Source: Streptomyces cellostaticus
GTDB taxonomy: Bacteria > Actinomycetota > Actinomycetes > Streptomycetales > Streptomycetaceae
Direction: 5' to 3'
Length of the DNA: 64,000 nt
NCBI RefSeq assembly: GCF_023630175.1
Contig: NZ_JALLIN010000032.1
Span: 24,778 to 88,777 of the forward strand
A model generated the notes under the pieces. It saw only the letters and a list, made by a program, of their open reading frames with translations. It had not been told where the DNA came from and did not search any database. The first letter of the stretch is position 1; each line of letters begins with the position of its first letter. The translations under genes and the position numbers were made by a program. This document shows, piece after piece, positions 38,339-47,781 of this stretch.

Positions 38339-40440
38339 CCACTCCGTTCCCGTTCACGGCCGTTGTCGGCCAGGACGACCTGCGCCTCGCGCTGCTGCTG
38401 AACGCCGTGTCACCGGCGGTCGGCGGTGTGCTGGTGCGCGGCGAGAAGGGCACCGCGAAGAGCACCGCCGTCCGCGCCCTCTCCGTGCTGCTGCCGGAGG
38501 TGGCCGTCGTCCCCGGTTGCCGCTTCTCCTGCGACCCGGCGGCACCGGACCCGTCCTGCCCGGACGGCCCGCACGAGGCGGGCGCGGGGGCCGGGCGTCC
38601 GGCGCGGATGGTCGAGCTGCCCGTCGGTGCCTCCGAGGACCGGCTGGTCGGCGCGCTCGACATCGAGCGGGCGCTCGCCGAGGGCGTGAAGGCGTTCGAG
38701 CCCGGCCTGCTGGCCGACGCCCACCGCGGGATCCTGTACGTGGACGAGGTCAACCTCCTGCACGACCATCTCGTGGACCTGCTGCTGGACGCCGCCGCGA
38801 TGGGCGCCTCGTACGTCGAGCGCGAGGGCGTCTCGGTGCGGCACGCCGCCCGGTTCCTGCTCGTCGGCACCATGAACCCCGAGGAGGGCGAGCTGCGGCC
38901 GCAGTTGCTCGACCGGTTCGGGCTGACCGTGGAGGTCGCGGCCTCGCGGGAGCCGGACGAGCGGGTGGAGGTCGTGCGGCGCCGGCTGGCGTACGACGAC
39001 GATCCCGGCGCCTTCGCCGCGCGCTGGGCCGAGGAGGAGGCCGCCGTCCGGCGGCGGATCGTCGCGGCGCGGGAGTTGCTGCCGCGGGTGCGTCTGGGCG
39101 ACGGAGCGCTGCGGCAGATCGCGGCGACCTGCGCGGCCTTCGAGGTGGACGGGATGCGCGCCGACATCGTGATGGCGCGAACGGCGACCGCGCTGGCCGC
39201 GTGGGCCGGGCGGACCGAGGTGCTCGCCGAGGACGTCCGGCAGGCCGCGCTGCTCGCGCTGCCGCACCGGCGGCGGCGCAACCCGTTCGACGCGCCGGGC
39301 CTGGACGAGGACAAGCTGGACCGGACGATGGAGCAGTTCTCCGGCGAGGACGAGGCCGAGGGCGACGACGACCCCGGGCCCGACGACCCCGGCCCCGGCG
39401 GGCCCGGCGGCGGTGGCGGGCAGCCGCCGCCCGACAGCGCTCCGCAGGGCGACGGCGGCGCCGCGGCGGCGCCCGAGGAGGCCGGTGAGGGTGGTCGGCC
39501 CCAGCCCTCGGGCGGCCAGGAGCAGCCGGCCGTGCGGGCGGCCGAGCCGTTCCGCACGAAGGTGCTGAGCGTGCCCGGCATCGGTGAGGGCGCCGCGGGC
39601 CGACGGTCGCGGGCCCGGACCGAGCACGGCCGGACCACGGGCGCCCGGCGGCCCCGGGGCGCGCTGAACAAGCTGCACCTGGCGGCCACCGTTCGGGCCG
39701 CGGCCCCGCACCAGCGGGCGCGGGGGCGCTCCGGGCCGGGTCTCGTCGTGCGCCGGGACGATCTGCGGCAGGCGACCCGGGAGGGGCGTGAGGGCAACCT
39801 CGTGCTGTTCGTGGTCGACGCCTCCGGGTCGATGGCGGCGCGCCAGCGGATGGGCGCCGTGAAGGGCGCGGTGCTGTCGCTGCTGCTCGACGCCTACCAG
39901 CGGCGGGACAAGGTCGGTCTGGTGACCTTCCGGGGGTCCGCGGCGGACGTGGCGCTGCCGCCCACCTCGTCGGTGGACGCGGCGGCGGTGCGGCTGGAGT
40001 CGCTCCCGACCGGCGGCCGTACGCCGCTGGCGGCCGGACTGCTGAGGGCGCACGAGGTGCTGCGGGTGGAGCGGCTGCGGGACCCGGCGCGGCGGGCGCT
40101 GGTCGTGGTGGTGACCGACGGCCGGGCCACAGCGGCGGGGCCGGCGCGAGGGGGTTCCCGCCAGGCGTTCGGCGCCGGGCAGGCCTCCGGCCGCGGCGGC
40201 GGCCCGGCGACGGGCGAAGCGGAGCCGGTCGCGCTGGCGGGGCGGGCGGCACGGCTGTTCGCGGCGGACGGCGTCGCCTCGGTGGTGGTGGACTGCGAGT
40301 CGGGGCCGGTCCGGCTCGGGCTCGCCGGACGCCTCGCGGGCGAGCTGGGCGGTACGGCGGTGACGCTAGACGAGCTGCGCTCCGACTCGATCGCCGGACT
40401 GGTCAGGGATGTGCAGGGGACTTCGAGGAGGGCCGCGTAA
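38335..40440 (+). CDS. ChlI-ChlD type chelatase AAA+/VWA fusion subunit (CobN partner)
   Basis: A 701-aa fusion. Residues ~8-330 are an AAA+ ATPase with Walker A 'GEKGTAKST' (36-44) and 'LYVDEVNLLHDHLV' as Walker B. A long acidic, Gly/Pro-rich linker (~340-410) follows. Residues ~480-690 form a von Willebrand A domain with MIDAS D-x-S-x-S at Asp495. It is a magnesium-chelatase-like I+D fusion that takes the job of CobS and CobT for CobN. Coupled by GTGA to cobN. Confidence 0.9.
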   Translation: MTTPFPFTAVVGQDDLRLALLLNAVSPAVGGVLVRGEKGTAKSTAVRALSVLLPEVAVVPGCRFSCDPAAPDPSCPDGPHEAGAGAGRPARMVELPVGASEDRLVGALDIERALAEGVKAFEPGLLADAHRGILYVDEVNLLHDHLVDLLLDAAAMGASYVEREGVSVRHAARFLLVGTMNPEEGELRPQLLDRFGLTVEVAASREPDERVEVVRRRLAYDDDPGAFAARWAEEEAAVRRRIVAARELLPRVRLGDGALRQIAATCAAFEVDGMRADIVMARTATALAAWAGRTEVLAEDVRQAALLALPHRRRRNPFDAPGLDEDKLDRTMEQFSGEDEAEGDDDPGPDDPGPGGPGGGGGQPPPDSAPQGDGGAAAAPEEAGEGGRPQPSGGQEQPAVRAAEPFRTKVLSVPGIGEGAAGRRSRARTEHGRTTGARRPRGALNKLHLAATVRAAAPHQRARGRSGPGLVVRRDDLRQATREGREGNLVLFVVDASGSMAARQRMGAVKGAVLSLLLDAYQRRDKVGLVTFRGSAADVALPPTSSVDAAAVRLESLPTGGRTPLAAGLLRAHEVLRVERLRDPARRALVVVVTDGRATAAGPARGGSRQAFGAGQASGRGGGPATGEAEPVALAGRAARLFAADGVASVVVDCESGPVRLGLAGRLAGELGGTAVTLDELRSDSIAGLVRDVQGTSRRAA

Positions 40441-41048
40441 TGCCGCAGGGACAGCCGAGTGTCGTACCGGACGACGGACTGACGACGCGTCAGCGCCGCA
40501 ACCGGCCGCTCGTCGTCGTGCACACGGGCGTCGGCAAGGGCAAGTCCACCGCCGCGTTCGGGCTGGCGCTGCGGGCCTGGAACCAGGGCTGGCCGATCGG
40601 GGTGTTCCAGTTCGTCAAGTCCGCCAAGTGGAAGGTCGGCGAGGAGAACGCGCTGCGCGTGCTCGGCGCCTCCGGCGAGGGCGGCAGCGTCGACTGGCAC
40701 AAGATGGGCGAGGGCTGGTCCTGGGTGCAGCGGGACATCCAGGGTGACAACGCGACCAACGAGGAGAAGGCCCGCGAGGGCTGGGAGCAGGTCAAGCGGG
40801 ATCTGGCCGCCGAGACGTACCGGCTCTACGTGCTGGACGAGTTCGCGTACCCGATGCACTGGGGCTGGGTGGACACGGACGAGGTGGTGGAGGTGCTGCG
40901 CGGCCGGCCCGGCACCCAGCACGTGGTGATCACGGGGCGGAACGCGCCGGGGAAGCTGGTGGACCTCGCCGACCTGGTCACCGACATGTCCAAGGTCAAG
41001 CACCCCATGGACGTGGGGCAGAAGGGCCAGAAGGGCATCGAGTGGTGA
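40440..41048 (+). CDS. cobO: Corrinoid adenosyltransferase CobO/CobA type
   Basis: A 202-aa protein that transfers the adenosyl group from ATP to Co(I)-corrinoid. The P-loop is 'GVGKGKST' at residues 30-37. 'FQFVKSAKWKVGEENAL' and 'VLDEFAYPMHWGWVD' are typical of the family, and the C-terminus 'KHPMDVGQKGQKGIEW' is the usual end. Its start overlaps the previous stop by one base (TAATG). Confidence 0.95.
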   Translation: MPQGQPSVVPDDGLTTRQRRNRPLVVVHTGVGKGKSTAAFGLALRAWNQGWPIGVFQFVKSAKWKVGEENALRVLGASGEGGSVDWHKMGEGWSWVQRDIQGDNATNEEKAREGWEQVKRDLAAETYRLYVLDEFAYPMHWGWVDTDEVVEVLRGRPGTQHVVITGRNAPGKLVDLADLVTDMSKVKHPMDVGQKGQKGIEW

Positions 41049-42421
41049 TGACGCCGGTGCCCCGGCTGGTCGTCGCCGCGCCCTCGTCGGGCAGCGGCAA
41101 GACCACCGTCGCCACGGGGCTGATGGCCGCGTTCGCCGCGCGGGGGCTCGCCGTGTCCCCGCACAAGGTCGGGCCGGACTACATCGATCCCGGGTACCAC
41201 GCGCTCGCCACGGGGCGGGTGGGCCGCAACCTGGACGCGTACCTGTGCGGGCCGGAGCTGATCGCCCCGTTGTTCCTGCACGGGGCGCGGGGGTGCGATC
41301 TCGCCGTGGTCGAGGGCGTCATGGGGCTGTACGACGGCGCCGCGGGCCAGGGTGAGCTGGCGTCCACCGCCCACGTCGCCAAGCTGCTGCGGGCGCCGGT
41401 GGTACTGGTCGTGGACGCGTCCTCGCAGTCGCGGTCGGTGGCGGCGCTGGTGCACGGCTTCGCGTCCTGGGACCCGGAAGTGCGGGTCGGGGGCGTGATC
41501 CTCAACAAGGTGGCGTCCGATCGGCACGAGGCTCTGCTGCGCGAGGCGCTGGACGCCTCCGGGGTTCCGGTGCTGGGGGTGCTGCGGCGGCTGCCGCGGC
41601 TGGACACGCCGTCGCGGCATCTGGGCCTGGTACCGGTCGCCGAGCGGCGGGCCGCGGCGGTGGACGCGGTCGCGGCCATGGCGGCGCAGGTGTCCGCGGG
41701 GTGCGACCTGGACGCGCTGACGGCGCTGGCGCGGAGTGCGGGAGCGGTCCCGGGCGCGGCCTGGGATCCGGTGTCCGCGCCGCCCGCCCCGCACGGGGCC
41801 CGGCCGGCCGGGGAGCGGGGTCCGGTGGTCGCCGTCGCCGGTGGCCGGGCGTTCACGTTCTCCTACGCGGAGCACGCCGAGCTGCTCGCCGCGGCCGGGG
41901 CCGAGGTCGTCGCCTTCGATCCGCTCCGGGACGAGGAACTGCCGGAGGGCACCGCCGGGTTGGTCGTCGGGGGCGGTTTCCCCGAGGTGTACGCGGCGGA
42001 GCTGTCCGCCAACGAGCCGCTGCGCGGGGCGGTCGCCGGACTCGCGCTGAGCGGCGCTCCCGTGGCCGCGGAGTGCGCGGGCCTGCTCTATCTGTGCCGG
42101 GAGCTGGACGGCCGGCCCATGTGCGGGGTGCTGGACGCCGGCGCCCGCATGGGCGAACGGCTCGCTCTCGGCTACCGGGACGCGGTGGCCGTCGGCGACA
42201 GCGTGCTGGCCGCCGCGGGGACGCGGACACGCGGGCACGAGTTCCACCGCACGGTCGTCGAGCCCGGCTCCGGTGCCGCTCCCGCCTGGGGTCTGACCAC
42301 CCCGGTGCGCCGGGTCGAGGGTTTCGTGCAGCGGGGCGTGCACGCGAGTTATCTGCACACGCACTGGGCCGCCCGGCCCGGCGTGGCCCGTCGGTTCGTG
42401 GAGAGGTGCCGGACGTCATGA
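41048..42421 (+). CDS. cobB: Hydrogenobyrinic/cobyrinic acid a,c-diamide synthase CobB
   Basis: A 457-aa glutamine amidotransferase. N-terminal ATPase domain has 'APSSGSGKTTVATGL'. The middle carries 'VVEGVMGLYDGA'. The C-terminal GATase domain has the active-site Cys in 'AAECAGLLYL' and His in 'GHEFHRT'. It amidates the a and c side chains. ATG 41048 is used, next to two in-frame GTG codons at 41042 and 41045. It overlaps both neighbours. Confidence 0.94.
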   Translation: MTPVPRLVVAAPSSGSGKTTVATGLMAAFAARGLAVSPHKVGPDYIDPGYHALATGRVGRNLDAYLCGPELIAPLFLHGARGCDLAVVEGVMGLYDGAAGQGELASTAHVAKLLRAPVVLVVDASSQSRSVAALVHGFASWDPEVRVGGVILNKVASDRHEALLREALDASGVPVLGVLRRLPRLDTPSRHLGLVPVAERRAAAVDAVAAMAAQVSAGCDLDALTALARSAGAVPGAAWDPVSAPPAPHGARPAGERGPVVAVAGGRAFTFSYAEHAELLAAAGAEVVAFDPLRDEELPEGTAGLVVGGGFPEVYAAELSANEPLRGAVAGLALSGAPVAAECAGLLYLCRELDGRPMCGVLDAGARMGERLALGYRDAVAVGDSVLAAAGTRTRGHEFHRTVVEPGSGAAPAWGLTTPVRRVEGFVQRGVHASYLHTHWAARPGVARRFVERCRTS

Positions 42422-43149
42422 GCAGCAGGCTGGTCGGAGTCGGGGTCGGTCCCGGGGACCCGGAACTGGTGACCGTCAAGGGCGTCAACGCCCTGCGCGC
42501 GGCCGAGATCGTCGTCGTCCCCGTGATGGACACCGGTGAGCGGGGCCGGGCCGAGGCGACGGTGTTGCACTACGTGCCCGGGGAGAAGGTCGTCCGGGTG
42601 GTGTTCGCGCTGAACGAGCGGACCGACCGGGCGCGCCGGGAGGCGGCCTGGGACGCGGCGGGCGAGCGGGTCGCCGGGCTGCTGCGGCGGCACGGGTCGG
42701 TCGCCTTCGCCACCATCGGCGATCCGAACGTGTACTCGACGTTCACCTACCTCGCGCAGACGATCGCGGGGCTGGTGCCGGGTGTGGTGGTCGAGACCGT
42801 GCCCGGGATCACCGCCATGCAGGATCTGGCGGCGCGGTCGGGCGCGGTGCTGACGGAGGGGACCGAGCCGTTGACGCTGGTGCCGGTGACGGCGGGCTCG
42901 GCGGCGCTGAAGGAGGCGCTGGCGGGGCCGGGCACCGTCGTGGCGTACAAGTTCGGCCGGCAGGCCACGGAGGTCGCCGAGGCGCTGCGGGAGACCGGGC
43001 GGATCGGGGACGCGGTGTGGGGTTCGGCGCTCGGGCTGCCGGAGGAGTCGGTGCGGCCGGCCGGCGAACTGGACGGGACGCCGCTGCCGTACCTCTCCAC
43101 GCTGATCGCTCCGCCGCGGCGGGACGGCGGGCGGGGCGGGAAGCTGTGA
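42418..43149 (+). CDS. cobI: Precorrin-2 C20-methyltransferase CobI
   Basis: A 243-aa SAM-dependent tetrapyrrole methylase. 'GVGVGPGDPELVT' is the N-terminal SAM loop, 'IGDPNVYSTFTYL' and 'VPGITAMQDLAARSG' are specific to precorrin-2 C20-methyltransferase. ATG 42418 overlaps the cobB stop (ATGA). It is the last gene before the oppositely oriented ZIP gene. Confidence 0.95.
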   Translation: MSSRLVGVGVGPGDPELVTVKGVNALRAAEIVVVPVMDTGERGRAEATVLHYVPGEKVVRVVFALNERTDRARREAAWDAAGERVAGLLRRHGSVAFATIGDPNVYSTFTYLAQTIAGLVPGVVVETVPGITAMQDLAARSGAVLTEGTEPLTLVPVTAGSAALKEALAGPGTVVAYKFGRQATEVAEALRETGRIGDAVWGSALGLPEESVRPAGELDGTPLPYLSTLIAPPRRDGGRGGKL

Positions 43150-43163
43150 CGCGGCCCTCGCGG

Positions 43164-43895
43164 TCAGCCGCCGGAGACGCCGACCACCAGCCAGATGAAG
43201 GCCGCGCCCGCGACCGTGCACAGCAGGGTGGAGCGGGCGGGGTGCTCGTGGTGGGCCTCGGGGAGGATCTCGGCGGCGGCGAGATAGAGCAGCACGCCGC
43301 CGAAGAGGCCGAGATAGCCGCCGAGCACCGGCTCGGGGATGTGGAGGAAGACCGTCGACAGCGCGCCCAGCAGGGGGGCGCAGGCGTCGGCCAGCAGCAT
43401 GCCCACCGCCCGGCGGCGGGCGTTGCCGTACAGGCTCGTGATGGTGAAGGTGTTGAAGCCGTCGGCGAAGTCGTGCGCGATCACGGCGAGCGCGACGGAG
43501 GCGGCCATGCCGCCGCCCACCTGGAAGGCCGCGCCGATCGCCACGCCGTCCATGGCGCTGTGCCCGACCATCGCGGCCGCCGCCGTCAGGCCCACCTCGG
43601 GCGCGCGGTGCTGGTGCTCGGCGCCCCCGTGCGCCGCCTGGCGCGCGGCCAGGGTGCGCTCCACCAGGTGGGCCAGCAGGAAGCCGGCCACGAACAGCAG
43701 CAGGGCCGCCGGTACGCCGAAGACCTCGCGGTCCGCCGCGCGCAGCGCCTCCGGCAGCAGGTCGAGGCCGACCACGCCGAGCATCAGGCCGCCGGCCAGC
43801 CCCAGGACGAGATGGCGACGGTCGGTCACACGCTGTGCCGTCCAGCCGCCGGCCAGCGTCATCAGGAACGCGCCGAGCGCGACGAAGACCGCCAT
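43164..43895 (-). CDS. ZIP-family metal transporter embedded in the cob cluster
   Basis: A 243-aa protein with about eight helices. Metal-binding motifs in the central helices are 'GHSAMDGVAIG' and 'HDFADGFNT', with a third site at 'EILPEAHHEHP'. There is a His-rich loop ('GGAEHQHRAPE'). Family members import Zn2+ and other divalent ions. Placement between cobI and cobM suggests a link to cobalt supply or balance, but this is inferred from context. It is on the opposite strand, so not part of the operon. Confidence 0.88.
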   Translation of the reverse strand: MAVFVALGAFLMTLAGGWTAQRVTDRRHLVLGLAGGLMLGVVGLDLLPEALRAADREVFGVPAALLLFVAGFLLAHLVERTLAARQAAHGGAEHQHRAPEVGLTAAAAMVGHSAMDGVAIGAAFQVGGGMAASVALAVIAHDFADGFNTFTITSLYGNARRRAVGMLLADACAPLLGALSTVFLHIPEPVLGGYLGLFGGVLLYLAAAEILPEAHHEHPARSTLLCTVAGAAFIWLVVGVSGG

Positions 43896-44015
43896 GGGCC
43901 CTTGCTATCCGATGAAGGTGCCTTCGCGCACATCCGGCGCCCTCCGCACACCCCCAGACCCTGACGTTTCATCCCAGAACAGACCTGCGTCTTTCCTACG
44001 AGAGGACCCCTTCCC

Positions 44016-44840
44016 ATGGCCATGGCCGATGCCCCCACCGGCAAGGTGACGTTCGTCGGTGCCGGCCCCGGCGCCGCCGATCTGCTGACGTTCCGGGCCG
44101 CGCGCGCGATCGCCGCGGCCGACGTGGTGATCTGGGCGGCGAGCCTGGTGCAGGCCGAGGTCCTCGAACACGCGCGGGACGACGCGGAGATCCTGGACTC
44201 GGCGGCCATGTCGCTGGAGGACGTGGTCGGCGTCTACCGGCGGGCCCACGCCGGGGGGCTGACCGTCGCGCGGATCCACTCCGGGGATCCGGCGCTGTGG
44301 GGCGGCACCCAGGAGCAGCTCGACCGGTGCGCGGAGATCGGCATCGCGACGGAGGTCGTGCCGGGAGTGTCCTCGTTCTCCGCCGTGGCCGCCCTGGCGC
44401 AGCGGGAGCTGACCATCCCCGAGGTGGCCCAGTCGGTCGTCCTGACCCGGCTCGGCGGCGGCAAGACGCCGATGCCGCCCGGTGAGGAGGTCCGCGAGTT
44501 CGCCCGGCACGGCACCACGATGGCCGTGTTCCTGTCGGCGGCGCGCAGCGGCCAGCTCGTGCGGGAGCTGCTGGAGGGCGGCTACCCCACGGACACCCCG
44601 GTGGTCGTCGCGTACCAGGCGACCTGGCCGGAGGAGCTGGTCGTCAGGTGCACCATCGGCACCCTGGAGGAGACGGTCAAGGAGCACAGGCTCTGGAAGC
44701 ACACCCTCTTCCTGGTCGGTCCGGCCCTGGACGCCCACGGGACCCGCTCGCACCTGTACCACCCCGGCCACTTCCACGGCTACCGCAAGGCCGACCCGGA
44801 GGCACGGCGGGCGCTGCGCGAGGAGAGGGCGAAGAGTTGA
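44016..44840 (+). CDS. cobM: Precorrin-4 C11-methyltransferase CobM
   Basis: A 274-aa SAM-dependent methylase. 'VTFVGAGPGAADLLTFRAARAI' is the SAM loop; 'RIHSGDPALWGGTQEQLDRC' and 'PGVSSFSAVAALAQRELTIPEVAQSV' are typical of CobM/CbiF. The His-rich C-terminus 'YHPGHFHGYR' is usual. A GAGAGGAC site precedes ATG 44016. It restarts the operon after the ZIP gene, so a promoter lies in 43896-44015. Confidence 0.94.
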   Translation: MAMADAPTGKVTFVGAGPGAADLLTFRAARAIAAADVVIWAASLVQAEVLEHARDDAEILDSAAMSLEDVVGVYRRAHAGGLTVARIHSGDPALWGGTQEQLDRCAEIGIATEVVPGVSSFSAVAALAQRELTIPEVAQSVVLTRLGGGKTPMPPGEEVREFARHGTTMAVFLSAARSGQLVRELLEGGYPTDTPVVVAYQATWPEELVVRCTIGTLEETVKEHRLWKHTLFLVGPALDAHGTRSHLYHPGHFHGYRKADPEARRALREERAKS

Positions 44841-46069
44841 TCACGGTCGTGGGCACGGGGACCGGGGCGCCGGTCCCGGACGGGGTGGTCGCCGGTGCCG
44901 CCCTCGTCGTGGGCGGACGGCGGCACCTGGACGCCGTGGAGCTGCCGGAGGGGGCCGGGCGGATCGTGCTCGGTCCGCTGGCGCCCGCCCTGGACGCCAT
45001 CGGGGAGTACGCCGACAAGGGACTGCCGGTGGTCGTGCTGGCCTCCGGGGACCCGGGGTTCTTCGGGATCGTACGGGCGCTGGCCGAGCGGTTCGGGGCG
45101 GGGCGGCTGGACGTGCGGCCGGGGGTGTCCTCGGTGGCCACCGCGTTCGCGCGGCTGGGGCTGCCGTGGGACGACGCGGTCGTGGTGAGCGCGCACGGGC
45201 GCGACCTGCGGACCGCCGTCAACGCCTGCCGGGCGCATCCGAAGGTGGCGGTGCTGACCGGGCCCGGCGCCGGGCCGGCCGAGCTGGGGGCCGCGCTGGG
45301 CGGCGGCCGGCTGCTGGTCGTGGCGAGCGCGCTGGGCGATCCGGAGCACGAGCGGGTGGAGCGGGTGACGCCCGCCGAGGCCGCCGCCCGGGACTGGGGT
45401 ACCGCGGTGAGCGTGGTGCTGTGCCTGGACGAGGCGCGGACGCCGGGTGCCGTGCGCACGGTCGCCGGCCCGGGCGCGCCGCCCGCCGGATGGGCCCTGG
45501 ACGAGACGGAGTTCGCGCACCGCGACTCGATGATCACCAAGTTCGAGGTGCGGGCGCTGGCGCTCGCCCGGCTCGGGCCGCGCCTGGGGGACCTGGTGTG
45601 GGACGTCGGGGCCGGCTCGGGTTCGGTGGCCGTGGAGTGCGCGCGGCTCGGCGCGGCCGCCGTCGCCGTGGAGCGGACCGCGGACGGGATCGAGCGGATC
45701 CGGGCCAACGCCGCCGCCCACGGGGTCGACGTGGACGTGGTGCACGGTACGGCACCGGACGCGCTGGACGGGCTCGCCGACCCCGACGCCGTGTTCGTCG
45801 GCGGCGGGGGGCGCGAGCTGCCGGCCGTCGTCGGCGCGTGCGCGCGGCGGGCCCGGCGGACCGTCGTCGTCGCCCTGGCCGCCCTGGACCGGGTGCCGGC
45901 CGCGCGCGCGGCGCTGACGGACGCGGGGCTCCGCTGCGAGGGCGTGCTGTTGCAGTCGTCCCGGCTGGCGCCGCTGCCCGGGGACGTGACCCGGCTGGCG
46001 GCGGCCAATCCGGTTTTCCTGCTGTGGGGCGTCCGACCCCCGGCGACCAGTGAAGGAGCAGCGAAGTGA
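44837..46069 (+). CDS. cobL: Precorrin-6Y C5,15-methyltransferase (decarboxylating) CobL
   Basis: A 410-aa two-domain enzyme. Residues ~1-205 are a CbiE-type methylase ('LASGDPGFFGIVRAL'), residues ~215-400 a CbiT-type Rossmann methylase ('DLVWDVGAGSGSVAVECARL'). It methylates C5 and C15 and decarboxylates the acetate on ring C. Start TTG 44837 overlaps the cobM stop (TTGA) and has GGAGAGGG upstream; no better codon is near. Confidence 0.92.
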   Translation: MITVVGTGTGAPVPDGVVAGAALVVGGRRHLDAVELPEGAGRIVLGPLAPALDAIGEYADKGLPVVVLASGDPGFFGIVRALAERFGAGRLDVRPGVSSVATAFARLGLPWDDAVVVSAHGRDLRTAVNACRAHPKVAVLTGPGAGPAELGAALGGGRLLVVASALGDPEHERVERVTPAEAAARDWGTAVSVVLCLDEARTPGAVRTVAGPGAPPAGWALDETEFAHRDSMITKFEVRALALARLGPRLGDLVWDVGAGSGSVAVECARLGAAAVAVERTADGIERIRANAAAHGVDVDVVHGTAPDALDGLADPDAVFVGGGGRELPAVVGACARRARRTVVVALAALDRVPAARAALTDAGLRCEGVLLQSSRLAPLPGDVTRLAAANPVFLLWGVRPPATSEGAAK

Positions 46070-47781
46070 TCGGCCTCATTTCCGCCACCGCGGCGGGCGC
46101 GGCGGCGCGGGACCGGCTGGCCGCGGCCTGGCCGGACCGTACGCGGGTGTACGACGCCGGCGCCGGGGAGGCCGTACGGGCCGCTTTCGCCGAGTGCGAG
46201 CAGTTGGTCTGCTTCCTCGCGACGGGCGCGGTGGTACGACTGCTCGCGCCGCTGCTGGGCGACAAGGCGACCGACCCGGGCGTGGTGTGCGTGGACGAGG
46301 GCGGCCGGTTCGCGGTGTCGCTGCTCGGCGGGCACGGCGGCGGCGCCAACGAACTCGCCCGCGAGGTCGGCGGGTTGCTGGGTGCCGAGCCGGTGGTGAC
46401 GACCGCGACGGACGCGGTGGGCCTGCCGGGTCTCGACACCCTCGGGTTCCCCTTCGAGGGGGCGGTGGCCGCGGTGTCGCGGGCTCTGCTGGACGGCGAA
46501 CCGGTCTCCCTGGAGGCCGAGGTGGCGTGGCCGCTGCCCGCGCTGCCCACCTCGCCGCGGGGCGCGCACACCGTCCGGCTCACCGACCGGGCCGTCGCGC
46601 CGGGCGAGCGCGAGGTGCTGCTCAGGCCGCCGTCCCTGGTGGTCGGTGTGGGCGCCTCCCGGGGCGCGCCGGCGGACGAGGTGCTCGGCCTGGTCGAGGA
46701 GGCGCTGCGGGAGGCGGGCCTTTCGCCGCGGTCCGTCGCCGAACTCGCCACCGTGGACGCCAAGTCGGACGAGCCGGGCATCGTGGCCGCCGCCGCCCGG
46801 CTGGGGGTCCCGCTGGTGACGTACCCGGCCGGGGAACTGGCGGACGTCCCGGTGCCCAACCCGTCCGGCGCACCGCTCGCGGCCGTCGGCACACCGTCGG
46901 TGGCGGAGGCGGCGGCACTCGCGCGCGGCGGTGAACTCCTGCTGCCCAAGCGGAAGTCGGTACGCGCCGACGGCCGGCCGGCGATGGCGACCTGCGCCGT
47001 GGCACGGCGTCCGGCACGCGGACGGCTCGCCGTGGTCGGGCTCGGGCCGGGCGCCCGGGACCTGCTCACCCCGCGGGCGACGGCCGAACTGCGGCGGGCC
47101 TCGGTGCTGGTCGGCCTCGACCAGTACGTCGACCAGATCCGCGATCTGCTGCGGCCCGGCACCCGGGTGCTGGAGTCGGGGCTCGGCGCGGAGGAGGAGC
47201 GGGCCCGTACGGCCGTGGCGGAGGCCCGGCGCGGCCACGCGGTGGCCCTGATCGGCAGTGGGGACGCCGGCGTGTACGCCATGGCCTCACCGGCGCTCGC
47301 CGAGGCGTCCGACGACATCGACGTGGTGGGCGTGCCGGGCGTGACGGCCGCGCTGGCGGCGGGCGCGATCCTGGGCGCGCCGCTGGGCCACGACCACGTG
47401 TCCATCAGCCTGTCCGACCTGCACACGCCGTGGGAGGTCATCGAGCGGCGGGTGCGGGCGGCGGCCGAGGCGGACATCGTGGTCACCTTCTACAACCCGC
47501 GGTCCCGGGGCCGCGACTGGCAACTGCCCCAGGCGCTCGCGATCCTCGCCGGGCACCGGGACCCGGCGACGCCGGTCGGTGTGGTGCGCAACGCCTCCCG
47601 GCCGGACGAGTCGAGCCGGCTGACCACGCTCGGCGAACTGGACCCGGCGACGGTCGACATGATGACCGTCGTCACGGTGGGCAACACCGCGACCCGGAAC
47701 ATCGCCGGCCGCATGGTGACCCCGCGGGGCTACCGCTGGCAGGAGAGCACGCGCACCGGCCCGCCGGAGGGCGCCCGGTGA
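46066..47781 (+). CDS. cobJ: CbiG-CobJ fusion (cobalt-precorrin-5A hydrolase plus precorrin-3B C17-methyltransferase)
   Basis: A 571-aa fusion. Residues ~1-320 are CbiG: 'LVCFLATGAVVRLLAPLL' and 'LLGGHGGGANELAREV' are its usual blocks. Residues ~322-571 are the CobJ/CbiH methylase, with 'AVVGLGPGARDLLTPRA' and 'IGSGDAGVYAMASP'. CbiG belongs to the oxygen-independent route, whereas the neighbours are mostly from the aerobic set. GTGA overlap with cobL. Confidence 0.93.
   Translation: MIGLISATAAGAAARDRLAAAWPDRTRVYDAGAGEAVRAAFAECEQLVCFLATGAVVRLLAPLLGDKATDPGVVCVDEGGRFAVSLLGGHGGGANELAREVGGLLGAEPVVTTATDAVGLPGLDTLGFPFEGAVAAVSRALLDGEPVSLEAEVAWPLPALPTSPRGAHTVRLTDRAVAPGEREVLLRPPSLVVGVGASRGAPADEVLGLVEEALREAGLSPRSVAELATVDAKSDEPGIVAAAARLGVPLVTYPAGELADVPVPNPSGAPLAAVGTPSVAEAAALARGGELLLPKRKSVRADGRPAMATCAVARRPARGRLAVVGLGPGARDLLTPRATAELRRASVLVGLDQYVDQIRDLLRPGTRVLESGLGAEEERARTAVAEARRGHAVALIGSGDAGVYAMASPALAEASDDIDVVGVPGVTAALAAGAILGAPLGHDHVSISLSDLHTPWEVIERRVRAAAEADIVVTFYNPRSRGRDWQLPQALAILAGHRDPATPVGVVRNASRPDESSRLTTLGELDPATVDMMTVVTVGNTATRNIAGRMVTPRGYRWQESTRTGPPEGAR

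Noticed and set aside
44677..47238. 853-codon open frame on the minus strand
   Set aside because: It is antisense to cobL and cobJ, has Arg/Pro/Ala-rich shadow composition and no domain; typical of high-GC third-position bias.
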